Shown piece by piece: positions 33,375-42,090 of a stretch of DNA of 64,000 nucleotides; within the stretch, counting starts at the first letter, position 1; each line of letters begins with the position of its first letter. The position numbers and the translations under genes are program-made. Origin of the DNA: Bacteroidota bacterium (GTDB lineage Bacteria; Bacteroidota; Bacteroidia; SXHM01); NCBI GenBank assembly GCA_947479755.1, contig CANKAM010000001.1, positions 1 through 64,000 on the forward strand, read 5' to 3'. The notes below the pieces were generated by a model. The model was not told the DNA's origin, searched no databases, and saw nothing but the letters and a program-made list of their open reading frames with translations.

Positions 33375-33989
33375 ATGCATATAGCAGTAGCAGGAAACAT
33401 CGGCTCAGGAAAAACAACACTAACCACTTTGCTTGCCAAGCATTATAAATGGGATGCGCACTTTGAAGATGCAGATGACAATCCTTATCTGAATGATTTT
33501 TATGAAGAGATGCAGCGCTGGTCATTCAACCTGCAAGTGTATTTCCTGAACAAACGTTTCAGTCAGGTTTTGGAATTTCGTAAAGGGAAGAAGACGGTTA
33601 TTCAGGACAGAACAATTTTTGAAGACGCGTATATTTTTGCTCCCAATCTTCACTCAATGGGTCTGATGACCACTCGTGATTTTGATAATTATTTTTCATT
33701 ATTCAAGTTGATGAACACGTTTGTGCAAGCTCCAGATTTGATGATTTACCTGCGTGCTTCGGTGCCGACATTGGTTACACAAATTCAAAAACGCGGAAGA
33801 GTTTATGAAGAATCAATTCGCATCGATTATCTGAAAAGATTGAACGAACGTTACGAAGCATGGATTTCAACTTATGAGCAAGGTAAGGTGTTGATTATTG
33901 ATGTGGATAACAATAAATTTTCTGAAAATCCTGAACATCTTGGCGAGATAGTCCGCAAGATTGATGCAGAGATTAATGGGTTGTTTTAA
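33375..33989 (+). CDS. Deoxynucleoside kinase
   Basis: The protein has 204 residues and phosphorylates deoxynucleosides for dNTP salvage (dNK/dGK/dAK family). The P-loop GNIGSGKTT is at 7-15. It is followed by the substrate-site FEDADDNPYLNDFYEEM, WSFNLQVYFLNKR, the catalytic QDRTIFED (normally DR[ST]IYED) and the lid RGRVYEESIRIDYLK. The exact base specificity cannot be read. The YggS-like gene follows after 6 bp. Confidence 0.92.
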   Translation: MHIAVAGNIGSGKTTLTTLLAKHYKWDAHFEDADDNPYLNDFYEEMQRWSFNLQVYFLNKRFSQVLEFRKGKKTVIQDRTIFEDAYIFAPNLHSMGLMTTRDFDNYFSLFKLMNTFVQAPDLMIYLRASVPTLVTQIQKRGRVYEESIRIDYLKRLNERYEAWISTYEQGKVLIIDVDNNKFSENPEHLGEIVRKIDAEINGLF

Positions 33990-33995
33990 TTTTTA

Positions 33996-34661
33996 ATGAG
34001 TGTTGCTGAAAATCTGAATGCTCTGCGTTCTGCAATTCCTGCGAACGTAAGACTTGTTGCTGTTTCGAAAACCAAACCCGTAAAATCAATTCAGGAAGCA
34101 TACGATGCAGGACAACGCGTCTTTAGCGAAAATCGTGTGCAGGAATTAACACAAAAACAGCCGCTGCTGCCTAATGATATTGAGTGGCATCTCATTGGGC
34201 ATCTGCAAAAAAATAAAGTAAAATACATAGCCCAGTTTATCAGTTTAATTCATTCGGTTGACAGCCTTGAATTATTAGAGACAATAAATAAAGAAGCAGC
34301 AAAATGCGGACGGACAATTTCGTGTTTACTGCAATTTCACATTGCCAAAGAAGAAACAAAATTTGGGTTAAGTTTTGAAGAAGTTGTTGCGTTGATTCAT
34401 TCTGAAAAATTTCGTGAAATGAAGAACGTGAAAATTTGCGGAGTAATGGGAATGGCAACACTGACAGACGATGAGAGCATTGTCAGGAAAGAATTTCGTG
34501 AGTTGCAGGGGATTTTTACAACATTGAAAGAACAGGATTTCCGCACTTCAAAAGACTTCAAAGAACTGTCAATGGGAATGTCGGGCGACTACAAAATCGC
34601 TATTGAAGAAGGCAGCACGTTGGTGAGAATTGGCAGCGCTATTTTCGGTGAACGCGCCTAA
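33996..34661 (+). CDS. yggS: YggS/PROSC-family pyridoxal phosphate homeostasis protein
   Basis: The protein has 221 residues and is a TIM-barrel PLP-binding protein that buffers PLP without known catalysis. The PLP lysine is in LVAVSKTKPV; NRVQELTQK, WHLIGHLQKNK, GVMGMATL and the phosphate-binding SMGMSGDYKIAIEEGSTLVR are present. It forms a short operon with the deoxynucleoside kinase upstream. Confidence 0.94.
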   Translation: MSVAENLNALRSAIPANVRLVAVSKTKPVKSIQEAYDAGQRVFSENRVQELTQKQPLLPNDIEWHLIGHLQKNKVKYIAQFISLIHSVDSLELLETINKEAAKCGRTISCLLQFHIAKEETKFGLSFEEVVALIHSEKFREMKNVKICGVMGMATLTDDESIVRKEFRELQGIFTTLKEQDFRTSKDFKELSMGMSGDYKIAIEEGSTLVRIGSAIFGERA

Positions 34662-34692
34662 ATGTTTATTTTCGTCCTCCCAAATTTAAAAA

Positions 34693-35232
34693 TTGAAACA
34701 GGAAACGTTTAATAAGTTGGTTGCAAAATTGCGCTCAGGACACGATGGTCAGGTGCTGGAAGCTATTGATGAGATTGGTCGTAACGGCAGCCCTGAGATT
34801 TTACCTGAGCTTGCCCGCCTGATTACTAAAAACCGCAATCGTGAAGTGCTTTCCGCAGCACGAACTATTTTCTTCGATTTAAAAAATCCTGAATCGGTTG
34901 AGGTGCTGAAAAGTATTATTGACGAAACAAATGATAAAGACACCAAGCAGGTTTTGGTAGCAGCGTGTTGGGAAAATGGTTTGAATTTCAGCGTGCAACT
35001 TCCGTTTTTTGTTGACCTTGTTCTGGATGAGGATTACCTGATAAGTATAGAAGCATTCACTGTAATTGAAAACATGCCCGGACCTTTTGTAAACGAAGAT
35101 GTGCAGCAATGTTTAGACACAGTTTACAGCTGGCTGGACGGACCCGAGAATGAAGGAATAGTAAACAGTTTGTTGGAAGTGTTAAAAGGATTCGCAAATT
35201 CGGGCATGCACAATAATTGCATTTATAATTAG
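34693..35232 (+). CDS. HEAT-repeat-like protein
   Basis: The protein has 179 residues, all helical. Two HEAT-type repeats are evident (LRSGHDGQVLEAIDEIGRNG, SPEILPELARLITKNRNREV), with weaker ones after. The only start before the conserved part is TTG (34693), since no in-frame ATG exists upstream, so the start is uncertain. It has no signal peptide. It lies 31 bp after yggS in the same direction. Function unknown; HEAT proteins act as protein-protein adaptors. Confidence 0.7.
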   Translation: MKQETFNKLVAKLRSGHDGQVLEAIDEIGRNGSPEILPELARLITKNRNREVLSAARTIFFDLKNPESVEVLKSIIDETNDKDTKQVLVAACWENGLNFSVQLPFFVDLVLDEDYLISIEAFTVIENMPGPFVNEDVQQCLDTVYSWLDGPENEGIVNSLLEVLKGFANSGMHNNCIYN

Positions 35233-35260
35233 TTATTACAAACAGGATGTTTGATAGAAA

Positions 35261-35757
35261 ATAGCAAATAGAAGATAGGTAATAGAAAATTGTTGTTAAA
35301 CTATAATGGAAGAAAGCGGGAATAATTTTAGAGATCAAATGGTTGAGCGATTGCTGGAATTTGCTGCGCGTATCATTAAACTTGATTCTAAACTTTGTTC
35401 AACTTATACAGGTAAACATATTTACGGACAATTATTTCGTTCAGGTTCGTCAGCAGGTGCTAACTATGAAGAATCTATTGGTGCGGAATCCAAAGCAGAT
35501 TTCATACATAAATCACAAGTTGTTTTAAAAGAATTAAGAGAAGCATATTATTGGTTGCGATTAATCCTTAAATCGCAATTATTATCTAAAGATGATGATG
35601 ATTTGAAGTTGCTTCTTCCCGAAAATCTTGAACTGATTAAGATAATAAGTAAGTCATTAGTTACTGCTAAACAAAACAGAACCACATAAACTATTTTCTA
35701 TCTACAGCTAATGAAACGCTATTTTCTATTTTCTATTTTCTATCTTCTATTTTCTAT
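35261..35757. mobile_element. Putative four-helix-bundle (IVP) cassette bounded by 30-bp inverted repeats
   Basis: The arm at 35261-35290 is the complement of 35728-35757 at 27 of 30 positions (core CTATCTTCTATTT). Between them is only the four-helix-bundle gene and the start of the next gene. Both arms are A/T-rich and built of a repeated 'ctatttt' word, so chance similarity is a real alternative. The arrangement recalls IVP genes that occur within inverted repeats as intervening sequences in 23S rRNA genes. Confidence 0.45.
35306..35689 (+). CDS. Four-helix-bundle protein (S23/IVP family)
   Basis: The protein has 127 residues: four amphipathic helices with the family signature QLFRSGSSAGANYEESIGAE and the following HKSQVVLKELREAYYWLRLI. 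The family was first seen inside intervening sequences of 23S rRNA genes and is related to the Avd accessory protein of diversity-generating retroelements. Free-standing genomic copies are common in Bacteroidota, and their role is unknown. No reverse transcriptase is near. The gene is enclosed by the inverted repeats described for this locus and separates the HEAT gene from the next secreted protein. Confidence 0.9.
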   Translation: MEESGNNFRDQMVERLLEFAARIIKLDSKLCSTYTGKHIYGQLFRSGSSAGANYEESIGAESKADFIHKSQVVLKELREAYYWLRLILKSQLLSKDDDDLKLLLPENLELIKIISKSLVTAKQNRTT

Positions 35758-36343
35758 AGTTACTTTGGCGCAGAGCATTGACAATAATCTTGTTCAGATT
35801 TCGGGTGTTGTTTTAACAAGCGACAGTCTTCAGCATGTATCGTTTGCAAATATTATTGCCAAAAATTCGCGCCACGGAACTATCAGTGATTACTTTGGTT
35901 ATTTCTCATTTGTGGCGCAGAAAGGTGATACCATTCAATTCTCGGCATTGGGTTTCAGAAAAGCATATTTTGTAATTCCGGATACTTTGACCAGCAATAA
36001 ATATTCGCTCATAAAAATTATGGAGGCCGAAATTTATGAGTTGGATGAAGCCATCATTTTTCCATGGCCTTCGCGTGAGCAATTCAAAAATGCTTTTCTG
36101 AACCTGAAAATTCCTGATGATGATTTGGCGATTGCCAACAAAAATCTTTCAAAGGAAGAAATGATGCGTTTGTATTATGCAGTTGGAATGGATGGAAGCA
36201 TGAATTACAAAAATTATATCAAAGGCCAAACCGATCAGTTGTATTATGCAGGACAACTGCCTCCACAAAATATTTTGAACCCCATTGCGTGGGCTAAATT
36301 TATTCAAGCCTGGAAAAACGGAGATTTTAAGAAAAAACAATAA
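35711..36343 (+). CDS. Exported protein with carboxypeptidase-regulatory-like domain
   Basis: The protein has 210 residues. The signal peptide MKRYFLFSIFYLLFSIVTLA is encoded largely by a 'ctattttctatt' DNA repeat that is also the right arm of the IVP cassette. A CarboxypepD_reg-like domain follows (about 28-105: VQISGVVLTSDSLQHVSFAN, GYFSFVAQKGDTIQFSALGF). A conserved helical C-terminal part (LSKEEMMRLYYAVGMDGSMN, QLYYAGQLPPQNILNPIAWA) has no known function. It precedes a TonB receptor, but a 130-bp repeat region lies between. Confidence 0.78.
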   Translation: MKRYFLFSIFYLLFSIVTLAQSIDNNLVQISGVVLTSDSLQHVSFANIIAKNSRHGTISDYFGYFSFVAQKGDTIQFSALGFRKAYFVIPDTLTSNKYSLIKIMEAEIYELDEAIIFPWPSREQFKNAFLNLKIPDDDLAIANKNLSKEEMMRLYYAVGMDGSMNYKNYIKGQTDQLYYAGQLPPQNILNPIAWAKFIQAWKNGDFKKKQ

Positions 36344-36344
36344 T

Positions 36345-36475
36345 AAGCCCCACCTAACCTCCCCAAAGGGGAGGAACAAAAACAGCACATTATCGAAGAA
36401 ACCTTTACTTTAGATTTTTAATTTTTTTAACACTCTGCTCCCCTCTCCCTTTGAGAGGGGCAGGGGTTGAGGCTT
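36345..36475. repeat. Composite GC-rich palindromic repeat upstream of a TonB receptor
   Basis: It has two hairpins. CCTCCCC-AAA-GGGGAGG lies near 36356-36374. A second element at 36433-36475 is the complement of the one inside tsaD. The outer ends (AAGCCCCACC... and ...GGTTGAGGCTT) are also roughly complementary. The right end touches the ATG at 36476. Confidence 0.75.
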
Positions 36476-38974
36476 ATGAAAAGGTTTTTTTTATTTTTTA
36501 TTTCGTTCGTGTATGCTTCACTGGCTTTCAGTCAGAGCGAAGCTGTTGTGTATGGTCAGGTAAAAGACACAACCGGCAAAGTGCTTGAGCTTGTGAACAT
36601 TTCTGTGAACGGACTTTCGGTTGGTATTTCTACTGACAATGCCGGGAAATTTGAGTTGAAAGTTCGTGCAGGTGAACGACTAACTGTAGCTGTTTCTCAC
36701 CTTGGTTACGAAACCAAAGTCTATACAGTGAAACTGAAGCCGGGCGAACGTTATGAGCTGAATACAACGCTTTCAGGTGCTTCAACTGAGTTGGTAACTG
36801 CTACTATTGAAGATAAAGAAACCCGCCAGACAACTCTTAACCGCATTGACCCGAAAGCAGCTTCGGTAATTCCTACATCGGGTGAGGGTGTATTTGCTTT
36901 GCTGAAAACATTGCCGGGTGTTTCTTCTAATAACGAGACAAGTTCTCAATATAATGTGCGTGGAGGAAATTATGACGAGAACCTTATTTATGTAAACGAT
37001 ATTGAAATCTATCGCCCTTTTCTTGTGCGCGCAGGACAACAGGAAGGCTTGAGTTTTGTGAATTCAGATCTGGTTTCATCCATCCTTTTTTCAGCCGGTG
37101 GTTTTGATGCAAAATATGGCGACAAAATGTCTTCGGTGCTTGACATCACGTATAAAAGACCACGAGAGTTTGCGGGTTCGGCCACAGCAAGTTTACTTGG
37201 TGTGGCTGCACATCTGGAAGGTGTTACAAAAGATAAACGCTTTTCTTTTTTATTTGGTGTAAGGCAACGCACCAATAAATATGTGCTCACCAGTTTAGAC
37301 ACAAAAGGTGCCTATCAGCCGCGTTTTACTGATATCCAGACCTTGCTGACTTTTGATGCAAGCACCAAACTGACTTTTGAAGTAATGGCGAATTACAACC
37401 GAAACAAATACACGTTTGTTCCGCAGGACAGAGAAACCGATTTTGGTACCATCAATGAGGCGTTGCGCCTTACCGTTTATTTTGACGGGCAAGAGGTAAA
37501 CAGTTTTGAAACTGCAATGGGCGCGTTGGCGGCTACATGGCGGCCAAAAACAAATCTGAAAATAAAATTTATTACTTCCGCATTTAATTCAAATGAGAGC
37601 GAAACCTTTGATGTAAGTGGAGAATACTGGCTCGACCAGCTGGAAAATAATTTTGGTTCCGATAATCTGGGCGAAGTTAAATTCAATCGTGGGGTAGGAG
37701 CATACCTTAACCACGCACGCAATTACCTGAGTGCTTTGGTTGTAAATGCCGAACACAAAGGCTGGCTTACTTTGCCCAAGAGCAGAATTTTGTGGGGCGT
37801 AAAATATCAACACGAGTATATAAATGATGAACTGAATGAGTGGAATTTAATTGACTCTGCCGGCTATTCCATTCCGCAGCAACCGGGTGATGAAATAAAC
37901 CTCAAATATGTTTACAAGGCAATTAATGTTCTGGAGACAAATCGCTACTCGGGTTATTTAGAGCAGGACTGGCATTTTAGTGACAGCTCCAACTTTGCGC
38001 TGCACTATGGTGCACGTTTTAATTACTGGGATTTGAATAATCAGTTATTGGTTAGTCCGCGCGCCACATTGTCGTATCAGCCCGATTGGAAAAAGAGAAA
38101 TATTCTCTTTCGTTTTTCGGCAGGATATTATTACCAGCCGCCATTTTACCGTGAGTTGAGAAATCTTTACGGAGAATTGAACCGCAATATCAAGGCACAG
38201 GAATCCATTCATTTTGTGTTGGGAGGCGACTACAATTTCACGGCATGGAAACGCCCGTTTAAATTGGTTGCCGAGGTGTATTATAAATACATGGACAACC
38301 TTATACCTTACGAAATTGACAATGTGCGTATCCGCTATTATGCTAATAACAATGCACGCGGTTATGCCACCGGACTGGATTTGCGGGTTAACGGTGAATT
38401 TGTGAAAGGCATTGAATCGTGGTTTACCATGTCAATTATGCAAACGCAGGAAGACATAAAAGATGATTTTTATTACGACCGCTTTAATTCTGATGGCGAC
38501 AAAATTATTCCGGGATATACCATCAATACAGTTGCGGTAGATTCCATTCGCTATGAGCCCGGTTATATTCCGCGCCCTACCGACCAACGCGTGAACTTTG
38601 GTATTTTCTTTCAGGATTATATTCCCAGAGTGCCATCCTTGAAAGTGCATCTTAATTTTCTGTTTGGTAGCGGTTTGCCTTTTGGTCCGCCATCGTACGA
38701 CCGCTATAAAGACACCTTGCGCATACCGCCTTATCGCAGGGTTGACCTTGGTTTCTCGTATCAATTGCTGGGCGAAAAGAAAAAATTATTAGGCCCTAAA
38801 AATCCGCTGAAACACCTGAGCTCGGTTTGGCTGAGCATGGAGGTTTTTAACTTGCTTCAGGTAAATAATACCATCTCTTATCTGTGGGTTGCCGATGTTA
38901 CGGGCAGGCAATATGCCATACCCAATTACCTTACCGCGCGGCAGTTGAATGTGAAGCTGATTGCGAGGTTTTAG
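36476..38974 (+). CDS. TonB-dependent receptor with carboxypeptidase-regulatory-like domain
   Basis: The protein has 832 residues from the ATG at 36476; an in-frame TTG 9 nt earlier lies in repeat DNA and is rejected. A signal peptide (...YASLAFSQ) is followed by the CarboxypepD_reg-like domain (about 25-105: VYGQVKDTTGKVLELVNISV, VSHLGYETKVYTVKL), a plug (about 115-225: QYNVRGGNYDENLIYVNDIE, YGDKMSSVLDITYKRP) and a barrel ending LNVKLIARF. There is no SusD neighbour, so the substrate is unknown. The repeat directly in front of the start leaves no ordinary promoter spacing, so the promoter must lie within or before the repeat. Confidence 0.92.
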   Translation: MKRFFLFFISFVYASLAFSQSEAVVYGQVKDTTGKVLELVNISVNGLSVGISTDNAGKFELKVRAGERLTVAVSHLGYETKVYTVKLKPGERYELNTTLSGASTELVTATIEDKETRQTTLNRIDPKAASVIPTSGEGVFALLKTLPGVSSNNETSSQYNVRGGNYDENLIYVNDIEIYRPFLVRAGQQEGLSFVNSDLVSSILFSAGGFDAKYGDKMSSVLDITYKRPREFAGSATASLLGVAAHLEGVTKDKRFSFLFGVRQRTNKYVLTSLDTKGAYQPRFTDIQTLLTFDASTKLTFEVMANYNRNKYTFVPQDRETDFGTINEALRLTVYFDGQEVNSFETAMGALAATWRPKTNLKIKFITSAFNSNESETFDVSGEYWLDQLENNFGSDNLGEVKFNRGVGAYLNHARNYLSALVVNAEHKGWLTLPKSRILWGVKYQHEYINDELNEWNLIDSAGYSIPQQPGDEINLKYVYKAINVLETNRYSGYLEQDWHFSDSSNFALHYGARFNYWDLNNQLLVSPRATLSYQPDWKKRNILFRFSAGYYYQPPFYRELRNLYGELNRNIKAQESIHFVLGGDYNFTAWKRPFKLVAEVYYKYMDNLIPYEIDNVRIRYYANNNARGYATGLDLRVNGEFVKGIESWFTMSIMQTQEDIKDDFYYDRFNSDGDKIIPGYTINTVAVDSIRYEPGYIPRPTDQRVNFGIFFQDYIPRVPSLKVHLNFLFGSGLPFGPPSYDRYKDTLRIPPYRRVDLGFSYQLLGEKKKLLGPKNPLKHLSSVWLSMEVFNLLQVNNTISYLWVADVTGRQYAIPNYLTARQLNVKLIARF

Positions 38975-39058
38975 TCTGATTATCTATTCAATTTACAATT
39001 TGATTATGGTTAATAAAAACCATTGGTCGGTTGAATTCTGCAAATTCCCAAATTGATG

Positions 39059-39089
39059 TTGATGAAATTGATTTTTTAGTTTAGGTTTG
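39059..39089 (+). promoter_or_regulatory. Promoter of the M36 peptidase gene
   Basis: TTG (39059-39061), a 20-bp spacer and TAGGTTTG (39082-39089) match the Bacteroidota consensus, 37 nt before the ATG. Confidence 0.7.
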
Positions 39090-39126
39090 TTAAAATTTCA
39101 TAAAAAACGTTAAAACTAATATCATA

Positions 39127-42090
39127 ATGATGAGACAGATTTTTCTTGCTGCATTCCTGATTTTCAATTCCACAATTTACTTTTCTTCTTTCGCCTCGGG
39201 CGGAGTAGAATCCACCAACGATAAAAACGAAATCCGTTTTATAACAGACAACAAACGTATGCCCGATGTGGAGTTGCAAAACGAATTGCGCAACCGCGCC
39301 AATTGGCAAAATTTTGTGCAGCAGAACGGAACATGGTTCGTTATTTTTAACGAAGAAAACTCACGCCCTCATCGCGCTTTCGGAAAACCGATTTCGGTTT
39401 TTGGAGTTGATGGAAAAGGCCGTGCACTTAATTTTATCGGCACCCATTTGCAGGGATTTAACATACCTGCTGCCGAGTTGAATTTTGTGAGTGCGGTAAA
39501 ATCCGAGAACTACGAATATGTAAACTTTACGCAGGTTCACAATGGATTGAACGTGTTGAATAGTCGCTTTACAGTTAAGCTAACAAACGATGGAAGAGTA
39601 GTGCTCTTCGGTGCTGATGTTTTCAGTGATATTACTGTTTCAACTATTCCGGCAATTTCAGAAAGTGAAGCATTGCTTAAAGCAAAAGAAAACCTGGAAG
39701 GAACAATTATCAGCGTAGTTGCAACAGATGAACTCAGCATTCTTCCCGTTCCCCAATTCAAAAGAAATGTTTACAAATTAGTGTACGAATTTTTGATTAA
39801 AACAGTGGATGCAAGCGGTGTTCCTGCCAAATACAAAACGCTGGTAGATGCAGCAACAGGCGATGTAGTGATGCGCAAAAATCTGGTTTCGCATTTTCAC
39901 CCAACACCCGGTGGCGCTGAAGTAAATGTTACAGGAACGCTTTACACCACGCATAACTACGACCCAAGTTCGGTAAATCCGTTGGTGAATTTAAAAGTTA
40001 CGCAAGGCGGCAATACCGCTTATACCGATGCTTCAGGCAACCTGACAGGATTAAATACGGGAGCAACAACCTTTGAGTTAGAAGGTCTGTGGAGTTCAGT
40101 GCGCACAAACGGAGTAACACCTACATTTGATGCTACCCTTGTAAACGGAGCCAACGCCATCAACTTCGACAGCGATGCAAACATCCGCGAGCTTTCGGCT
40201 TATTACCATGTAAACATTGTGCACGATTACATGAAAACATTCTATCCCTCTTTCACCGATATGGATAATGCCCTGCCTACCAATGTTGACCTTACAACAG
40301 ATAATTGCAATGCATTTTACGATGGCTCGTCCATTAATTTTTATGCAGCGGCAAACGGTTGCGCATCTTTTGCTCAAATCGGTGATGTGGTTTATCACGA
40401 ATACGGACATGGAATTAATGACAAATATTATCAGTCAGTAGGAGCCTTTTTTCAAAACGGAGCAATGGGCGAGGGCTATGCAGATGTATGGGCCTTGGGC
40501 ATTACACAAACCGGTGTACTTGGAATTGGCAACAGTTCAACCGATGCAACCAGCTTTATCAGAAGATACGATCAGGAGCCAATGGTTTATCCTCAGGATA
40601 TTTCCGGTGAGGTGCATAATGATGGCGAAATCATTGCCGGAGCATGGTGGGATTTGGGAGTTAACCTCGGGAACATTCAGCAAATGATGGCGCTTTATGC
40701 CGAAACATTTAATGCCGCAGTTACCGGACCTGACGGTGATGAAGGACAGGTGTATGTTGATATTCTTATTGAAGCATTAACAGAAGATGATGCCGTAAGC
40801 AACGGAGGCGATAATGATATCACAAACGGAACACCCAATGACCTTGATATTGTTAATGCGTTTGACCGTCACGGTATAACATTGCTTTCCAATGCAACGC
40901 TTAATCACAATGCAATAACTGCAAACAACGGAAGCACACCCATTGATATCAATGCTACCATTACACTACAATATCCATGGGCACTGGAAGATGCTAAGTT
41001 GTTTTACAAACTAAACAGAAACGGTGCATGGACTGCTGCTTCATTGAATAACACAGGCGGAAATAATTACACGGCTCAAATTCCTGCGCAGCCATTGGGA
41101 ACGTTGATCTCCTATTATCTTGCCTTGGAAAATCTCAATGGTGTTCTGTCTTCTGTATTGCCTGTAGCAGCTGAAGTTGATCCATATCCTAATACACCTT
41201 ATTTTATTCTGAATGGTTTTAATCTGGAAAGCACCGAAGATTTTGACAACACGCAAGGCCAATGGACAGAGGGCTTACCTTCTGATAACAATGGAACAGG
41301 TAGTTGGGTAATTGATATTCCAATGGGCTCTTTTTCTGACGGAAATATTGTGCAAACGGATGAACAAACTACACCCGGAGGAATAGCATGCGCCCTTACA
41401 GGTAATGCAAGTTCAAGCTCTGCAGGAGTTGGAGAAAGTGACGTAGATGACGGGCATACAACATTGGTTTCACCGGTTTTTGATTTAACGGGCTATACCA
41501 ATCCTCTTTTCTCATTTATGAAATGGTACACCAATAATCCTCCTACAGGTGCAAACCCTGGTGCTGACTGGTGGCAGGTGCAGGTTTCGGATGACGGAAC
41601 AAACTGGGAATACGTTGAAAATACCTTAACCGGAGAACGCAACTGGAGAAGATATGCATTCCGCGTATCTGACTACGTTCAGCTTACCTCCAATTTTCAG
41701 GTTAGATTTATTGCATCTGACAGCACAAGATTAGGACAAAACCTTGATGGCGGAAGTCTTATAGAAGCTGCAATTGACGACCTTAAATTGTATGAAGAAG
41801 GAATTGATGACAACTACGTTGAAGAAAATAATGTAAGCCATTTCAATGTTTATCCTGTTCCGGCAAAAGAAAATATCACTATTTCGTTTGAACTAAAACA
41901 GAGTGAAAACTTAAGTATTCAGTTATTTAGTTCAGCCGGACAATTGGTAAAATCAATCAACGAAGGAAAAACTTCTTCCGGTTTTCAGAAATATACATTG
42001 GATGTTTCAAAACTATCAGCCGGTGTGTATTTCCTGAATCTTAAATCAGGAGAAAATGTGGTTACAAGGAAAGTAACTGTAGTTCGGTAA
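39127..42090 (+). CDS. Secreted M36 (fungalysin-like) zinc metallopeptidase with T9SS sorting domain
   Basis: The protein has 987 residues. A signal peptide (about 1-25) is followed by an FTP/PepSY propeptide (about 45-230: YEYVNFTQVHNGLNVLNSRF), which is removed on activation. The M36 catalytic domain has HEYGH at 424-428 and the third zinc ligand Glu449 in GEGYADVWAL. A module with an MAM/carbohydrate-like sandwich follows (about 690-890). A type A Por sorting domain ends the protein (FNVYPVPAKENITISFEL, LSAGVYFLNLKSGENVVTRK). The protein should be exported by T9SS and act on extracellular protein. Two ATGs stand in tandem at the start. It ends directly at the convergent gene's stop with no gap. 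Confidence 0.93.
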   Translation: MMRQIFLAAFLIFNSTIYFSSFASGGVESTNDKNEIRFITDNKRMPDVELQNELRNRANWQNFVQQNGTWFVIFNEENSRPHRAFGKPISVFGVDGKGRALNFIGTHLQGFNIPAAELNFVSAVKSENYEYVNFTQVHNGLNVLNSRFTVKLTNDGRVVLFGADVFSDITVSTIPAISESEALLKAKENLEGTIISVVATDELSILPVPQFKRNVYKLVYEFLIKTVDASGVPAKYKTLVDAATGDVVMRKNLVSHFHPTPGGAEVNVTGTLYTTHNYDPSSVNPLVNLKVTQGGNTAYTDASGNLTGLNTGATTFELEGLWSSVRTNGVTPTFDATLVNGANAINFDSDANIRELSAYYHVNIVHDYMKTFYPSFTDMDNALPTNVDLTTDNCNAFYDGSSINFYAAANGCASFAQIGDVVYHEYGHGINDKYYQSVGAFFQNGAMGEGYADVWALGITQTGVLGIGNSSTDATSFIRRYDQEPMVYPQDISGEVHNDGEIIAGAWWDLGVNLGNIQQMMALYAETFNAAVTGPDGDEGQVYVDILIEALTEDDAVSNGGDNDITNGTPNDLDIVNAFDRHGITLLSNATLNHNAITANNGSTPIDINATITLQYPWALEDAKLFYKLNRNGAWTAASLNNTGGNNYTAQIPAQPLGTLISYYLALENLNGVLSSVLPVAAEVDPYPNTPYFILNGFNLESTEDFDNTQGQWTEGLPSDNNGTGSWVIDIPMGSFSDGNIVQTDEQTTPGGIACALTGNASSSSAGVGESDVDDGHTTLVSPVFDLTGYTNPLFSFMKWYTNNPPTGANPGADWWQVQVSDDGTNWEYVENTLTGERNWRRYAFRVSDYVQLTSNFQVRFIASDSTRLGQNLDGGSLIEAAIDDLKLYEEGIDDNYVEENNVSHFNVYPVPAKENITISFELKQSENLSIQLFSSAGQLVKSINEGKTSSGFQKYTLDVSKLSAGVYFLNLKSGENVVTRKVTVVR

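Noticed and set aside
35306-35689. Diversity-generating retroelement accessory gene (avd)
   Set aside because: The family is related to Avd, but there is no reverse transcriptase, template repeat or variable repeat in the flanks.
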